A stretch of 64,000 nucleotides of DNA from Emiliania huxleyi CCMP1516 (Eukaryota; Haptophyta; Isochrysidales; Noelaerhabdaceae). Positions 21,927-32,033 of this stretch are shown here, piece after piece. The notes beneath the pieces were generated by a model, which searched no databases, was not told where the DNA came from, and saw only the letters and a program-made list of their open reading frames with translations. The stretch spans positions 79,564-143,563 of the forward strand of contig NW_005200000.1 of assembly GCF_000372725.1 (NCBI RefSeq). Direction: 5' to 3'. The first letter of the stretch is position 1. Each line of letters begins with the position of its first letter. The translations under genes and the position numbers were made by a program.

Positions 21927-23054
21927 TCACTTGCCCGCCTTGGCCATGAACGCCGCGACGGCGAGGCTGGCGGCCACCTCTCCGAGGACGGCCACGGCGC
22001 CCTCTCCGATCGAGTCGACGTCGCCGGCGGCGAGGACAAGGGCGTTGGCGACAGCTCGCGTCCAAGGCGCGTCGATGGTGAGCGCGGCGAGCCACGCTGG
22101 GTTGGAGGCGGCGAGGACGCCATCGGCGATAACTGTCCCATCGGCCGTGACGGCGTTGATGATGCGCGCCTTGCTCTTGGTGATGCGCTGGATGGTGCCC
22201 GTGGACAGGGTCGAACCCACCTTGGCCTCGCCGGCAGCAACGAGCTTGCCGTCGACAAAAACGCCGTGATCGGCCGTCATCGAGACGGCGCGGCCGCCGG
22301 TGTGGAAGGTGAGCATCTCGGAGATGATGTCGTTGGCCTTGTGCTGGACGGCGATCACTCGCGTCATTCCGTCGCGCCCGAGGACGTAGTCACCGACGGC
22401 CAGGTTGGCCATGAGCTCGTCCTGGCACTCGGCCTCTGGCGACGCGAAGCGGCACACAGTCGTGGACTCCTTGGCGAAGCAGGAGGAGTCGCCACCGCCA
22501 CCGCCACCGCCGCCGCCGCCGCCACCGCCACCGCCACCGCCGCCACCGCCACCGCTGCAGTCTCCTCCATCGTAATTGCAAGCCGCGTTGTTACAGACGG
22601 CATCGCACTCTCCGTCGCCTGGCCAGTTTGAGTAGCATCCCGTGGAGCAGGTTCCGCTGCAGTCTCCTCCATCGTAATTGCAAGCCGCGTTGTTACAGAC
22701 GGCGTCGCACTCTCCGTCGCCTGGCCAGCTTGAGTAGCATCCGGAAGAGCAGGTTCCGGAGCTCGACCCCGAAGAGCACGTGATCTCGACTCCATCATAG
22801 GTGTAAACATCGCACGCAAGGAAGTCGCAATTGTCCGCACACAAGCAGTAATATCCATCGGACCACAACCTGCATTCGCAAGAGCCAAGCGGGCAGCCGT
22901 CATATCGTGGGCTGGCGAGCAAGTCGGTGGCGTTTTGCTCGCGGAAGGCCTTGGAGATGGTGGTGATGCCGGGCGAATCCGGGTGGAGCGTTTTCGCGTG
23001 GGTCACCTCGTTGCAGACTGCGATCAGCAGGACGCGGGTCACGAAGGTCATCAT
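21927..23054 (-). CDS. Secreted LNR-repeat protein with Hint domain
   Basis: A single-exon 375-residue protein. Order: signal peptide (TFVTRVLLIAVCNEVTHA); a small Cys-rich segment; two LNR (Lin-12/Notch) repeats, each CSxGCYSxWPGDGECDAVCN followed by NAACNYDGGDC; a run of 21 glycines; then a Hint (hedgehog/intein) domain starting at SSCFAKESTTVC, with AVGDYVLGRDGMTRV, TADHGVFVDGKLV and VGSTL. The end is Ala-rich and hydrophobic (AVAVLGEVAASLAVAAF). Hint domains self-process at the N-terminal Cys (thioester), so the LNR part may be cut free and modified, as in hedgehog; that is inference from the family. LNR modules bind calcium. The absence of introns in an intron-rich window is notable. The family is well supported; the ligand role is unknown. 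Confidence 0.92.
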   Translation of the reverse strand: MMTFVTRVLLIAVCNEVTHAKTLHPDSPGITTISKAFREQNATDLLASPRYDGCPLGSCECRLWSDGYYCLCADNCDFLACDVYTYDGVEITCSSGSSSGTCSSGCYSSWPGDGECDAVCNNAACNYDGGDCSGTCSTGCYSNWPGDGECDAVCNNAACNYDGGDCSGGGGGGGGGGGGGGGGGGGGGDSSCFAKESTTVCRFASPEAECQDELMANLAVGDYVLGRDGMTRVIAVQHKANDIISEMLTFHTGGRAVSMTADHGVFVDGKLVAAGEAKVGSTLSTGTIQRITKSKARIINAVTADGTVIADGVLAASNPAWLAALTIDAPWTRAVANALVLAAGDVDSIGEGAVAVLGEVAASLAVAAFMAKAGK

Positions 23055-24050
23055 GAGTCCTGTTCGCGAGCATCGGCGTCAGCTGCTGTGCGGTACGCGT
23101 GCGCCGCGCGTCTATCCTACCTGACATGCAGGAAAGGCCGGTCTGAACCTTTGCGGTGCGCTGTCAGTCTCAGAGAGGGACGCATGCGTGAGGGTGGTGG
23201 TTGTTTTCGAAGCAGTCGAAAGAGAGAGGAAGTTGGGAGAGAGTACGGCCACACGAGTGAGCGATGCGTCACCTTACTCGGACTGCCCCCCTGTGCTGTA
23301 CCAGATGTGCAGGAGGCGGCGGCGTCTGGCGACAGCTTCGGGTGTGGCTGCTTGGTTGTGGGAGAGAAGGGAGACAGGGTGGACACACAGTGGAGTGGCG
23401 GCTGTGTGCGAGCGCAGAGGCAGTATGGCGGTGGCGGCGCCGCTGGCGGGGAAGGCGTGTTACCTTGCACACTCCTCAATCAAGTTGGTTGGTTGGGACG
23501 ATCCTTTCTCAAAGGACTAGAGTTGGGCCCTTGAAGGGCCCCGCCCCCAATGGGGGCGGGGTTGAATCAATGGGCTAGCGCTGGTGTGGCGTTGACATGA
23601 GCACGAAGTTGCTAATATGGGTAGACGAACAAAAAGTAGGGAATTGCGACTCGCCGCTTTCCTCCCGCTGTGATTCTGTGTGAGCTCTGTGTCTTGATTT
23701 GCCAACAATACACCTAAAAACAAAAAGAGGATTGAATTCGTCCAACCCCTGCCTAGACTAGTACAGCTAAAGAGTACGCGGAGACCTCCGAGCTCCGTGT
23801 GTGGGGGCCCGTGAACATCTTTAGCTTGTGAGCCAGGAAAAGGGTTTGAATTCGTCCACGTAAGGCTTCGCCTGGGGACTGGTTGGGGTGGCCTCAGGCA
23901 TCTCCAAGGGAGTCGCAGCGGTGCCCCATAAGCATCTTTTAGCGATTGTCGAACCTCGAAGTGCGTTCGTTTGAGAAGAAAGGCACAACGGTACTATCGG
24001 CACGGTACTATCGGGCCGCACCCGGGGCCACCGGTGTCGGGTCACCAGTA
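23055..24050. other. Intergenic, no supported gene
   Basis: The first ~50 bases are the promoter side of the LNR-Hint gene. The rest holds two perfect hairpins (see 23525-23561), two copies of ttgaattcgtcca (23732, 23850), and no recognisable gene. Confidence 0.45.
23525..23561. repeat. Two abutting perfect hairpins
   Basis: gggccctt-g-aagggccc is followed at once by ccccgccccc-aat-gggggcgggg, both perfect, with 1-nt and 3-nt loops. They could form a cruciform or, if transcribed, a strong RNA stem pair. No gene end is known here. Confidence 0.85.
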
Positions 24051-25031
24051 CTAAACAAAAATTCGACACTTTGAGGGGTGAGAGCATGCATTCTTGTGGC
24101 ATATCATGTCACATAAGGTCAAGCTTGACCGCAGAAGCATCAAGAAGCGGATACTCCAGCTCGACTGTGCTCTGTGCCAGCAACGCTGCCTCCGCGGCCC
24201 GTGGCGTGCACCAGAGAGAGAGAGAGAGGTCGAGTCCGCGTGGCTCAGGCCGGCCAGAAGGTGTGTGGCGACGGCACCGTGGCAGGAGTGCGGAGAAGAG
24301 CTCGCCGAACGCGAGCAGCGGAAGGCCGAAGTGTGCCAGCGCAAGAGCCTCGCGAACGGGTGCAGAAGGAGCTCGCCGTGACACGATGCCGGGCGGTGGT
24401 GGTGCTCTGGCGGCTGTGCACAGTGGGAAACGTCAGGCTGCAACAGGGCAGCACGATGGTCGTGCCCCGCTGCAGCCTGGCCTGACATGCACAGGGCGAA
24501 CAGAGACGGGACTATCGCCTGGCGCTCGTCTGGGCAAACTTTGACCGCCGCCCGGCTCGCCACGAGCACGCAGCGACAAAATGATGACCGTGTCGAAGTT
24601 GAGGCTGGTCGAGAGGAAGAGGCTGCCGTGCGAGCCGGCAACTGGCTGGCTCGGCGTGGACAGCCGGCGGCGACTTTTCGCCGAAGAGCGTGCCTGCCGA
24701 AGAGCGAGTCTGACTCAAAGTGCACGGAGTGGGCGCCGCCGACCGTCGGGAGGAGTCCGATGGGTGCCAGGACGATCCAGAGAGCGATGAAGGCGCAAAT
24801 TGCGCCGCCGAAAGTGGCGGTAGAGGCCAGGCCGTGCGCGTGGGCCGGTCGGGCCACTTCCGGGGCGAGCGATCGAGGGCCGCGGGGCTCGCCCCGTCGG
24901 CCGAGCGGTGCGAACGGCCGGTCGCCCGCTTCGGGTTGGACCCGCCGGGCGGTCCGGCGGCGGATTGCATGGCCGGGCGGGCCTCCGGGAGGCAGCCGGG
25001 GCTGCGACAGGGGCAGGGCAGAAAATCCCAT
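24051..25031 (-). CDS. Uncertain ORF with one membrane segment
   Basis: An open frame of 326 codons. It has one convincing hydrophobic stretch (FGGAICAFIALWIVLAPIGLL) within Arg/Pro-rich sequence. The N-terminal third lies in the 305-bp repeat also found at 3-307. No family is recognised, and base composition alone could keep this frame open. If real, it belongs to a repeated family. Confidence 0.2.
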   Translation of the reverse strand: MGFSALPLSQPRLPPGGPPGHAIRRRTARRVQPEAGDRPFAPLGRRGEPRGPRSLAPEVARPAHAHGLASTATFGGAICAFIALWIVLAPIGLLPTVGGAHSVHFESDSLFGRHALRRKVAAGCPRRASQLPARTAASSSRPASTSTRSSFCRCVLVASRAAVKVCPDERQAIVPSLFALCMSGQAAAGHDHRAALLQPDVSHCAQPPEHHHRPASCHGELLLHPFARLLRWHTSAFRCSRSASSSPHSCHGAVATHLLAGLSHADSTSLSLSGARHGPRRQRCWHRAQSSWSIRFLMLLRSSLTLCDMICHKNACSHPSKCRIFV

Positions 25032-25077
25032 TCGGAGAGCGTGTAGCGCGACCCGGTTGCTACTTTCAATGATAGGG
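24773..25077. repeat. 305-bp dispersed repeat, copy B
   Basis: The second copy of the repeat at 3-307, with only scattered substitutions and no net indel. It ends in the same tttcaatgataggg. Confidence 0.85.
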
Positions 25078-25500
25078 AAAGGTCGGTTGGGAATTTGCGC
25101 GTGTCATTTTCTATTTTGCACAACACTGTGTTCGTGCCAGTGCGCGCCAGTCCCGTGCCCAGTGTTGTGCGAGGGAGTTTTGTTGCAAGATTCTATTTTG
25201 CAGGCAGCAGAAAAGTCGTCCTCGGACAGAGGCCGGCCAAGGAAGAAGCGGCGGCGAAGGCCGCGGCGGCGAAGCAGGAGGCGGCGGCCAAAGCCAAGGA
25301 GCGAAGGCTGCGGCTAAGGCGGCGGCTGCCAGGAAGGAGAGGGTGGCGGAGTCCCAGGAGAGGCTTCGCGCTGCGGGGAGATTCTGAATGAAGTGGTTCG
25401 TCTCATCGGCCGGGTGCTCACGACAATTTGTTATAGTACAGAATTTTAGCCCTCCTGTCGCATCTTGGTGAGCCGCAATTCTCAGTTTACGTTTCGGACT

Positions 25501-26769
25501 ATGTCGCTGCCCTTGCTGGGGCTGCTTGCCGCCGCTGCCGCCGCTGGCGGAGACGTGTTCATGACCCCCAGGAGAAGGGCCCGACCCGACTCGGGGAGAG
25601 GGAGGGTGATGCGTTGCGACGACATACACGAGGCGGATAGAATCCTACGAGCGGGGAGCCAGCTAGGAGTGCTGTGCACGCCGGCCGACGGACCGATGCT
25701 CACGCGGGATAGGCACACGATGGGCGAGCCCGGGGCGGTGGGGACGCTTTATGACGAGGCGTACAAGAGGCTGGGCAGGCCAGGGTGCGACGGGGCACGG
25801 TGGAGGGAGGCACACCGCCGGCTCGAGAGAGCGCGGGACGACATGCTCGACCCAGAAAAACAGCGAGAAGTTAGGGAGGAGTGGAAGCGGGAGGGATGGA
25901 CGCGGCACGTAACATCGACATTGCGATGCGCGATCGACGCGAACGCGCTAGAGGCCTACGCCGAAAGGCCAGAGGCCAACGTGGTGCCCGTAGATAAGCA
26001 CGGGGTGCCGTATCGGGGCACGTACAGCATCCAGATTCCTGACGGTCTCGGCGAGGGTCAGCAATTCCAAGCCGAAGTCGGGGGCCAAATGATGCTCCTC
26101 ACCGTGCCGCCGGGCTATTCGGGCGGCATGCCACTCAAGGTCGATGCGCCGGCAGCGGCGGTCAACGTGCAGAACCAGATGAAGCACACCTCGTCGGCGG
26201 GAACGGTGCGCCTGTCGCACCTCCCCATCGCTTCACGCTCGCTCCTTAGCATGCTCGCGCTAAGCGGCGCGGCCACACTTCTCGTACCGTCACGCTAAGC
26301 GATCACTCTCACCGTCGACCAGGGCACCGAGGAGTGGGGAAGCGTCTTCGGCTGCTTTGACGACATGGGCGGCTGCCTCTACGTGTCGTGCTGCCTTCCG
26401 TGCGCTAAATGCGAGATGGGCGACATGATTGGCGCCGACGTGACGGTCGGACAGTCTAAGGAGACGGCGCCCAGCTTCCTCGGCTTCGGCTCGCAGATCC
26501 AAAACTACTGCTCCTACATTCCCTACTGCTGCGGCCCCTGCATCGCGCCGGTGGCATGCCTGGACAAGTGCTGGTGCAACTATGACGTCAATATTCTCAA
26601 GGCTGCGGCCGTCAAGCTCGACAAGAACGCTGTCAGCCCAGGCCCGTGCGACAACGTGTGCCTCCAGGTCATGTGTTGCGGCAGCTGCACCTACTGCCTC
26701 ATCTATAGCGAGCTCAAGGCGGCCAAGGCCGGCGGTACCCCGGAGGCGACCGAGATGGCCCGCTCCTGA
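25501..26769 (+). CDS. PLAC8-like Cys-rich protein with long N-terminal part
   Basis: Exon 1 starts with a leader (MSLPLLGLLAAAAAAGGDVF), then a charged region, then YSIQIPDGLGEGQQFQAEVG and LLTVPPGYSGGMPLKV, a short beta-type module seen in protist membrane and stress proteins. Exon 2 encodes EEWGSVFGCFDDMGGCLYVS, CCLPCAKCEMGDMIGADV, YCCGPCIAPVACLDKCWCNY and CLQVMCCGSCTYCLIYSELK, the Cys-rich signature of PLAC8/DUF614 proteins (cell-size and metal-transport factors in plants). A GT-AG intron at 26206-26322 joins SSAGT to GTEEWGSVFG in frame; without splicing the first frame stops at 26298. The frame is open upstream to 25465. The domain pairing is unusual; the splice joint is my inference. 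Confidence 0.7.
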
Positions 26770-28819
26770 ATACCGTGGTGCAACGCGAGCAAAACCAAGC
26801 AAGGCACGCATGTAATTTGCAGATCGATCACCCGACCATCCCTGCATGCGCGGGCCTTGGTCCGGTACCGCCGGTCGCTGGACGGCATTGGGCCAATCCT
26901 TGAGTGAGCGCTGAACACTGACTGTGCGTGAGGGGGGGTGGGCGGTACCTGGTGTGGGGACTTGGGAGAACCGTGGCAGTCTAGTCTAGCGTGCGTGCAG
27001 CGGTGGCTCGGAGCGTAAGCGATCTCGAGCCACGGCTTGTGGCCGGGCTCGCTTCCGGAACGGGGCCCGCAGCGCTGTCAGCCTACGTCTCTGGACTGCC
27101 GCCGCCATGGTGCGATTTGGTCTTTTTCGGAAAGTAAATTTCTTGTTTTGTCCCGTACCCGTGAGTGCTTTTGTTACCTTTAGCTTTCCGTTACTTTTAC
27201 CTGCCACAATACGCCGCGCCGCGCCGATGCATCGATGGCGACGCCTGTTGAGGAGTGGTCCGCACAGTCTCCCGTCTGTGACGCGTGCTGTGGCGATATA
27301 CGCCGCCTACAAGTTTCTCCGAGACCTGTATACACACATGTGACCAGCACCGTCGCTGCCACGCTCACCGTCCAGCTACTATGGCCATCTCCCCTGACTA
27401 CCCAATCGAAAGCGGACCCGGGACTTGACCCGGACGCCCGTGGCTGTGCCGCGTAGTTCTTTCGTGCTCGCACACACGGCTCGTTGTGCGAGTATATGGG
27501 CCACGATGTCTCAAATATGAGGGGTTTTGACTCCTACCAGCTCCTGACGCTATCCCTGGCAGCTCTAATGACCAGGGTCAGTAGTGTTGTTATAGAGGGT
27601 GCCCATACTAGCGCAGGAGCTGCCACACTCGCCCGGACCGTCCCCTTCTGGGGCCGGTTCCGCAGCCCGGGAGAGCTGACAGCGGGGCCGTGCCGCGGGT
27701 GCCTACTGCCGAGTGCCACAAACACTGCGCCGTCCCGCCATCGCCTACAGGCTGTCTCGTGTGTTGGTTGGGATGTCCAAACGCCACCATCTTGGCTCTT
27801 GCGACCTCAAACCCGCGACCTGTATGGGTGGTCCTGACGTCGACAGACGCCCGAGGACCACGGTGAAGCTGAGCCGGAACGCGTCGACAAGTCTCGTCTG
27901 AGCCCGTGGCGGTCGCCAGTTGAGTCGATGTGCACGGGCCGGTACCTCAGGCGTCACCTCCGCAGCCTCAGGTCTCACACTCCATCACCTCCGACGGGCC
28001 GCCTTCGGTGGCACGCTCGGCGGCGACTTTGTGGCAGCCCCACAGCGAGCGCTGCGTCGAGCCTTTTCGGTCTGGTCGGCTAGGCGCACTCCTTGGGTGC
28101 CAGGGAGTGCGCCGAACGCGCGAGCGGTGCTACTGGCAGCGCGGTGTGACCCCTTCGCAGCCCAGGACCTAGCGCGGGTGGGTTGGAGGGGGCTCGCTGC
28201 AAGGAAGGGATCTCTCTTATCTTTCGGCGCCTTCCGCATGGTTCGGGACCCCTCGGTCGTCTCGCCCTCCCTCACTCACTGGTGTTCATCAGAGAAGCCG
28301 GTAAACGAATCTTCGTTCGGAGAGGATGGGTGGGGTAGTCATCACTTACTGCCGCGCTCACTGGGTTCGAGATTTTTAGAGATTGTGCGAGACTTTTTTA
28401 GCCCACCATGCAGAGCGCATCGCTCTCTCTCTCTGTTGCACTCGCGTCCTCACTCGGCCTCTCTCCGTCTCTCGGTCGGCCTCAAGCGCGCCACACGTCG
28501 GACAGCGCGCTCCAGTCGGACGCGCCTCGGCGTCGTCGGCCGGAGAGAGCGCGATCTGGTAGCTCCCCTGACCCCTCTATAATGCACCAGCCGATCCCGA
28601 ACACAGCGGCACCGCACGGGTCCCGGGTCCGCTTTCGACTGCGTAGTGCGTCAACACAATTGGCCGGAGCCCTCTCGTCTCATGTATGCTTGGTCTCGTT
28701 CGGAACCGGCCGCGTGGGCGAGCGTCATGAATAGTCCATTTTCAGTACATGGGCACAGCATCTCGCGTCGCCCCTTTGAGCCGCGCTTGAGATCAGGCAA
28801 GAAAGCGGGGGCTCCGGTC
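26770..28819. other. Intergenic, no supported gene
   Basis: Two kilobases without a recognisable gene. Short frames are open on both strands but lack domains. A patch at 27840-27900 (CGPRTTV-like codons) weakly resembles 19390-19440. The right end is the 3-prime side of the protease gene. Confidence 0.4.
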
Positions 28820-31711
28820 TCACGCAGAGGCGACGACCACCTTCTCCACGGGCGTGCCCACGATCGATGGCTCATCAGCCCGGCGCTTCTTCTTGTAGTA
28901 AACGTAGCCACCCCCGAGGGCAGCCACGACGGCCACCCCTGCCGCCGCCGCTGCAATGGCGACCACAGGGAAGCCATCGCTCTCAGTTGGCTTCGGGTCT
29001 CCTTTCACCTCGACCACAACGGTAGTTACGACGGCTGACCCCACCGCAGCAAGGACAGGTCCCATCTGCGCTTCGAAGTCTGCCTCGGAGTACGAGGCGA
29101 GGCTGCTTTGCACCGAGTTGGCTTCCGACTCGGTGGCAACCGGGAACTTTGCAACGATGATGACGCTTCCAGCGGTGACTTCGAGGGTCGAATCGAGAGG
29201 AACGAAGCTGAGGCCGGCCAGCTGGGCAAGCTTTGCGAGGATGGTCCTCTTGGTGGCCTCATCAAAGTTGCTTACCTCCCCGCTCGCGGTGAAAGAGGCG
29301 ACGACTCGGAACGAGCCTTGCTCTCCCGACTGTGGCGGCGACACGGCGGGAGACGGCGACGGTGGCGGCAAGGCCGGTGGAGCCTGGCACGTGCCGCAGG
29401 TGGAAGGGCAGTTCGCCTGCTGCCCGTTATCGTTGTATATAGAGCAGCCGGGGTCGTTCTCCGCATACCACCAGCAAGCATCCCCCCACGCATCCATCCA
29501 CGATTGGCTGTCGGCGCACGGTGAGGGCGGAGAACGGCCGTGGCAAACCTGTTCGTCAGTGTTGTCGCAAATCCAGTCTCTGAAAGAGGCCACCCGAGTG
29601 TAGACGCCGGGAAAGTCGGCGTCACCACAGCCGATGCCAAAGCTGACAACGCCAACTAGCGTCTCGGTCCCATCGACGTCAACCCGAAATAGAGGACCGC
29701 CGGAGTCGCCTTGGCACGAATCTTTGCCAGCCCGGCCTGCACACAGCATCGTCTCGGTGATGGCCACATTTTCGTTTGCGTAAGCCGCCAAGCAGTTGGT
29801 GTTGCTCACGACGGGGACTTGCACGTCGAGGGGAACACCGTCAGCCCCAAATGTATCCCCTCCAGACTCGGTCGTGCCCCAGCCTGTAGCAGTGAGAAGT
29901 GTTCCGGCCGGCCACTCTGCGTCTGGAGAATCCAGTGCATCGATCGGGGCGTACGAGGTGGTCTCTGCCAGCTTGATCAAGTAGATATCGTTTTCCATGG
30001 TGGCACTGTTGTACCGCGGGTGGGCGATGGTCCTGGCGACGTCGATTACGTGGATGCACTCGTTGGTCGGGTCGTAGTCATAGCCAGTGATGTCGTGCGC
30101 GCCAAGAAACACTCGCTCGGGTGGGCCCAACTCGTTGCCGTTGCTGTCAGTGCCCACGAAGCAGTGGGCGGCGGTCAGTACCCAATCAGGCGCGATCAGA
30201 GTGCCTCCACACAGCCCCGTGAGCAGGGCCACAAGGAACTCGTGCTCACGGGGCTCAATCTCGTCTCCACCAACGATACGGCTGCCCAACGACGATCCGT
30301 GCTCACTCCGGCAAGGGCCAGCGAGGCCTGCAGGCGGAGCCGGAGATGGCGGAGGCGGAGAGGGTGGTAGGTCGCCATAGAGGAACCACGTCGTTGAGAA
30401 GGTGCAATCGCAGCTAGCGAGGTAGGCCGTCGTAGCCCCGCACCACTCATTGTCATCGATGCAAGACGCACTGAATTCCACGCGTGCGTTAGTGGCTTCC
30501 CAACCTGAGGCGGTGGATTCCGTCACTGGGTTGGCGTTGTAGTCGATGTAATCGTCCGTGAGCCCATCGATCTCAAAGTACTTGTAGAGGGTCTGGTCCT
30601 CCCACTGAGCACTGAGAATGACATGTCCATCACTGTCCGTGCGGAACGTACTCACAGACCAGCGGAGATTGGTGTACCCGTTTGTGTCACACTGGCTGAA
30701 AGTGCCCATCGTAAACCTCGTTCCTTCGCCGATGACCTTATTGCTCACGGAATACGAGCATATGATAGGCGGCGATGGTGGAGGCGGTATCAGGTCGAGA
30801 ACAGTGTGAACGTAGGTGATCGCTTCGCTTCCAGCCGAATTTGTGAGCTCGTTTACCACCGTGCAATACCCGGTATTCACATAGTCCGTCGCCCCGCGGA
30901 CCAACACACCGATCAAGATGCCGTTCTCGTCAAACACGCCTGAGCCAGAGTTACCTCCGAATGAGTCGACGGAAGCCGTAAATTCCTCGTAGCCGGAAGC
31001 CCCGGTGCGTGTGACTGTGCCACCGTCGTCTACCTTGGCAGGCTGCCCCGACGGGAAGCCAATCATCAGTAGCTTTTGGCCAACCGTGGTTGGAACCAGC
31101 GAATTCCGGTACGTGGCTGGGTTGCGGCCGCCGACCACAGGTCGGTCAAGCGTGATGTACGCAATATCGAGGCCGCCAATGGAATTTCCATAAGCATCCT
31201 CTGCGTATTCGGTGGAGTATGACGCGCAAGAATAAACGTCGCCCACAGAGATCTCCGGGAACATGGGATCGCCGTTCGAGTCGTAGCCGATAACATAGTA
31301 GTTGAAGACATAGACATAGTTCTCGCAATCTTGCTCGGTCCACACGCAGTGGCCAGCCGTGATAACTTGGCTCGGTCCGACCAGCGTAGCCGAGCAGCGG
31401 GAGAGCCTTGGGTCCCGCAAGAATCTCTCGCCGTCGCACATGTTCAGAGAGGGACCGAGCCGCAAGTAGTCCGGGTAGTCATCCAGCACGCGATAGATCC
31501 CATCTGAGTCCGGCGAGCCGAGGTCGGCGATCGGGACCTGTGCCATGATCGCGTTCTGCAGAAGGCTGCGAGCTAGCGCGTCGGTGTTGTCGCTCGGGTT
31601 GAGCTGATAATAATCGCGTCGGTGGTCGTCGCCATGCACAACCTTTGGGTCTGGGTCGAGCTGGACGGCACTGGGCCCAGACAGGTGGATCAGGATCACG
31701 TGTAGGAACAT
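28820..31711 (-). CDS. Membrane-anchored double serine protease
   Basis: A single-exon protein of 963 residues. A leader (MFLHVILIHLSGPSAVQL) is followed by two chymotrypsin-fold domains. The first is V8/glutamyl-endopeptidase-like: ITAGHC (His near 120), GLDIAYITL (Asp), GGNSGSGVF (Ser near 254). The second is a standard trypsin: RIVGGDEI (near 479), VLTAAHCF, NDIYLIKL, DSCQGDSGGPL (Ser near 671; the Asp six residues before it predicts cleavage after Arg/Lys). Then come a six-Cys ShK-like module (about 730-774), a Pro-rich hinge, a SEA-like alpha/beta stretch (FRVVASFTASGEVSNFDE...), one transmembrane helix (VVAIAAAAAGVAVVAALGGG) and a basic tail KKKRR. The catalytic triads of both domains are intact. 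The frame is open upstream, but this ATG best fits a secretory leader. Two different proteases in one chain is unusual. Confidence 0.92.
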   Translation of the reverse strand: MFLHVILIHLSGPSAVQLDPDPKVVHGDDHRRDYYQLNPSDNTDALARSLLQNAIMAQVPIADLGSPDSDGIYRVLDDYPDYLRLGPSLNMCDGERFLRDPRLSRCSATLVGPSQVITAGHCVWTEQDCENYVYVFNYYVIGYDSNGDPMFPEISVGDVYSCASYSTEYAEDAYGNSIGGLDIAYITLDRPVVGGRNPATYRNSLVPTTVGQKLLMIGFPSGQPAKVDDGGTVTRTGASGYEEFTASVDSFGGNSGSGVFDENGILIGVLVRGATDYVNTGYCTVVNELTNSAGSEAITYVHTVLDLIPPPPSPPIICSYSVSNKVIGEGTRFTMGTFSQCDTNGYTNLRWSVSTFRTDSDGHVILSAQWEDQTLYKYFEIDGLTDDYIDYNANPVTESTASGWEATNARVEFSASCIDDNEWCGATTAYLASCDCTFSTTWFLYGDLPPSPPPPSPAPPAGLAGPCRSEHGSSLGSRIVGGDEIEPREHEFLVALLTGLCGGTLIAPDWVLTAAHCFVGTDSNGNELGPPERVFLGAHDITGYDYDPTNECIHVIDVARTIAHPRYNSATMENDIYLIKLAETTSYAPIDALDSPDAEWPAGTLLTATGWGTTESGGDTFGADGVPLDVQVPVVSNTNCLAAYANENVAITETMLCAGRAGKDSCQGDSGGPLFRVDVDGTETLVGVVSFGIGCGDADFPGVYTRVASFRDWICDNTDEQVCHGRSPPSPCADSQSWMDAWGDACWWYAENDPGCSIYNDNGQQANCPSTCGTCQAPPALPPPSPSPAVSPPQSGEQGSFRVVASFTASGEVSNFDEATKRTILAKLAQLAGLSFVPLDSTLEVTAGSVIIVAKFPVATESEANSVQSSLASYSEADFEAQMGPVLAAVGSAVVTTVVVEVKGDPKPTESDGFPVVAIAAAAAGVAVVAALGGGYVYYKKKRRADEPSIVGTPVEKVVVASA

Positions 31712-31789
31712 GATGTTGGTGTGAAGAAGGTCGTGGCAACTCAGCCTGTGAGGGAGAGTTTCAGCCGTCAATCGCAGACGAGTGGAATT

Positions 31790-31850
31790 GGCGAGAGGAC
31801 TTGGACTTGGCGAGAGGACTTGGCGAGAGGACTTGGCGAGAGGACTTGAG
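31790..31850. repeat. Minisatellite, cgagaggacttgg unit
   Basis: Four to five tandem units of about 14 bp just upstream of the protease gene, so in its promoter or 5-prime leader. Confidence 0.8.
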
Positions 31851-32010
31851 GTGGCACGATCATCGCGACAGCGGGCACCACGAGTGTTGCGCGTCGCTCG
31901 GGCGAGTCGCAGGGCGGGCCGGGGAGGCGGACCAGAGAAAGCGAAGTGCTCAGGGAAGTGCTCAAGCGAAGGAGCCGCTGGACGACCAACAGCGTGTGTC
32001 GTCATTCCGA

Positions 32011-32030
32011 CCCCCCCCCCCCCCCCCCCC
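32011..32030. repeat. Poly-C tract (20 nt)
   Basis: Twenty consecutive C residues; likely variable in length and prone to sequencing error. Confidence 0.9.
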
Positions 32031-32033
32031 TCC

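Noticed and set aside
21856-22631. Plus-strand frames across the LNR-Hint gene
   Set aside because: The minus strand encodes a full, domain-bearing protein; the plus frames are shadows with Ala-Thr runs.
25195-25387. Lys/Ala-rich coding patch before the PLAC8-like gene
   Set aside because: The helix-like KEEAAAKAAAAKQEAAAKAK sequence is short and changes frame, with no start or family; left as unannotated.
28956-30370. Plus-strand frames across the double-protease gene
   Set aside because: Shadows of a complete protease frame on the minus strand.
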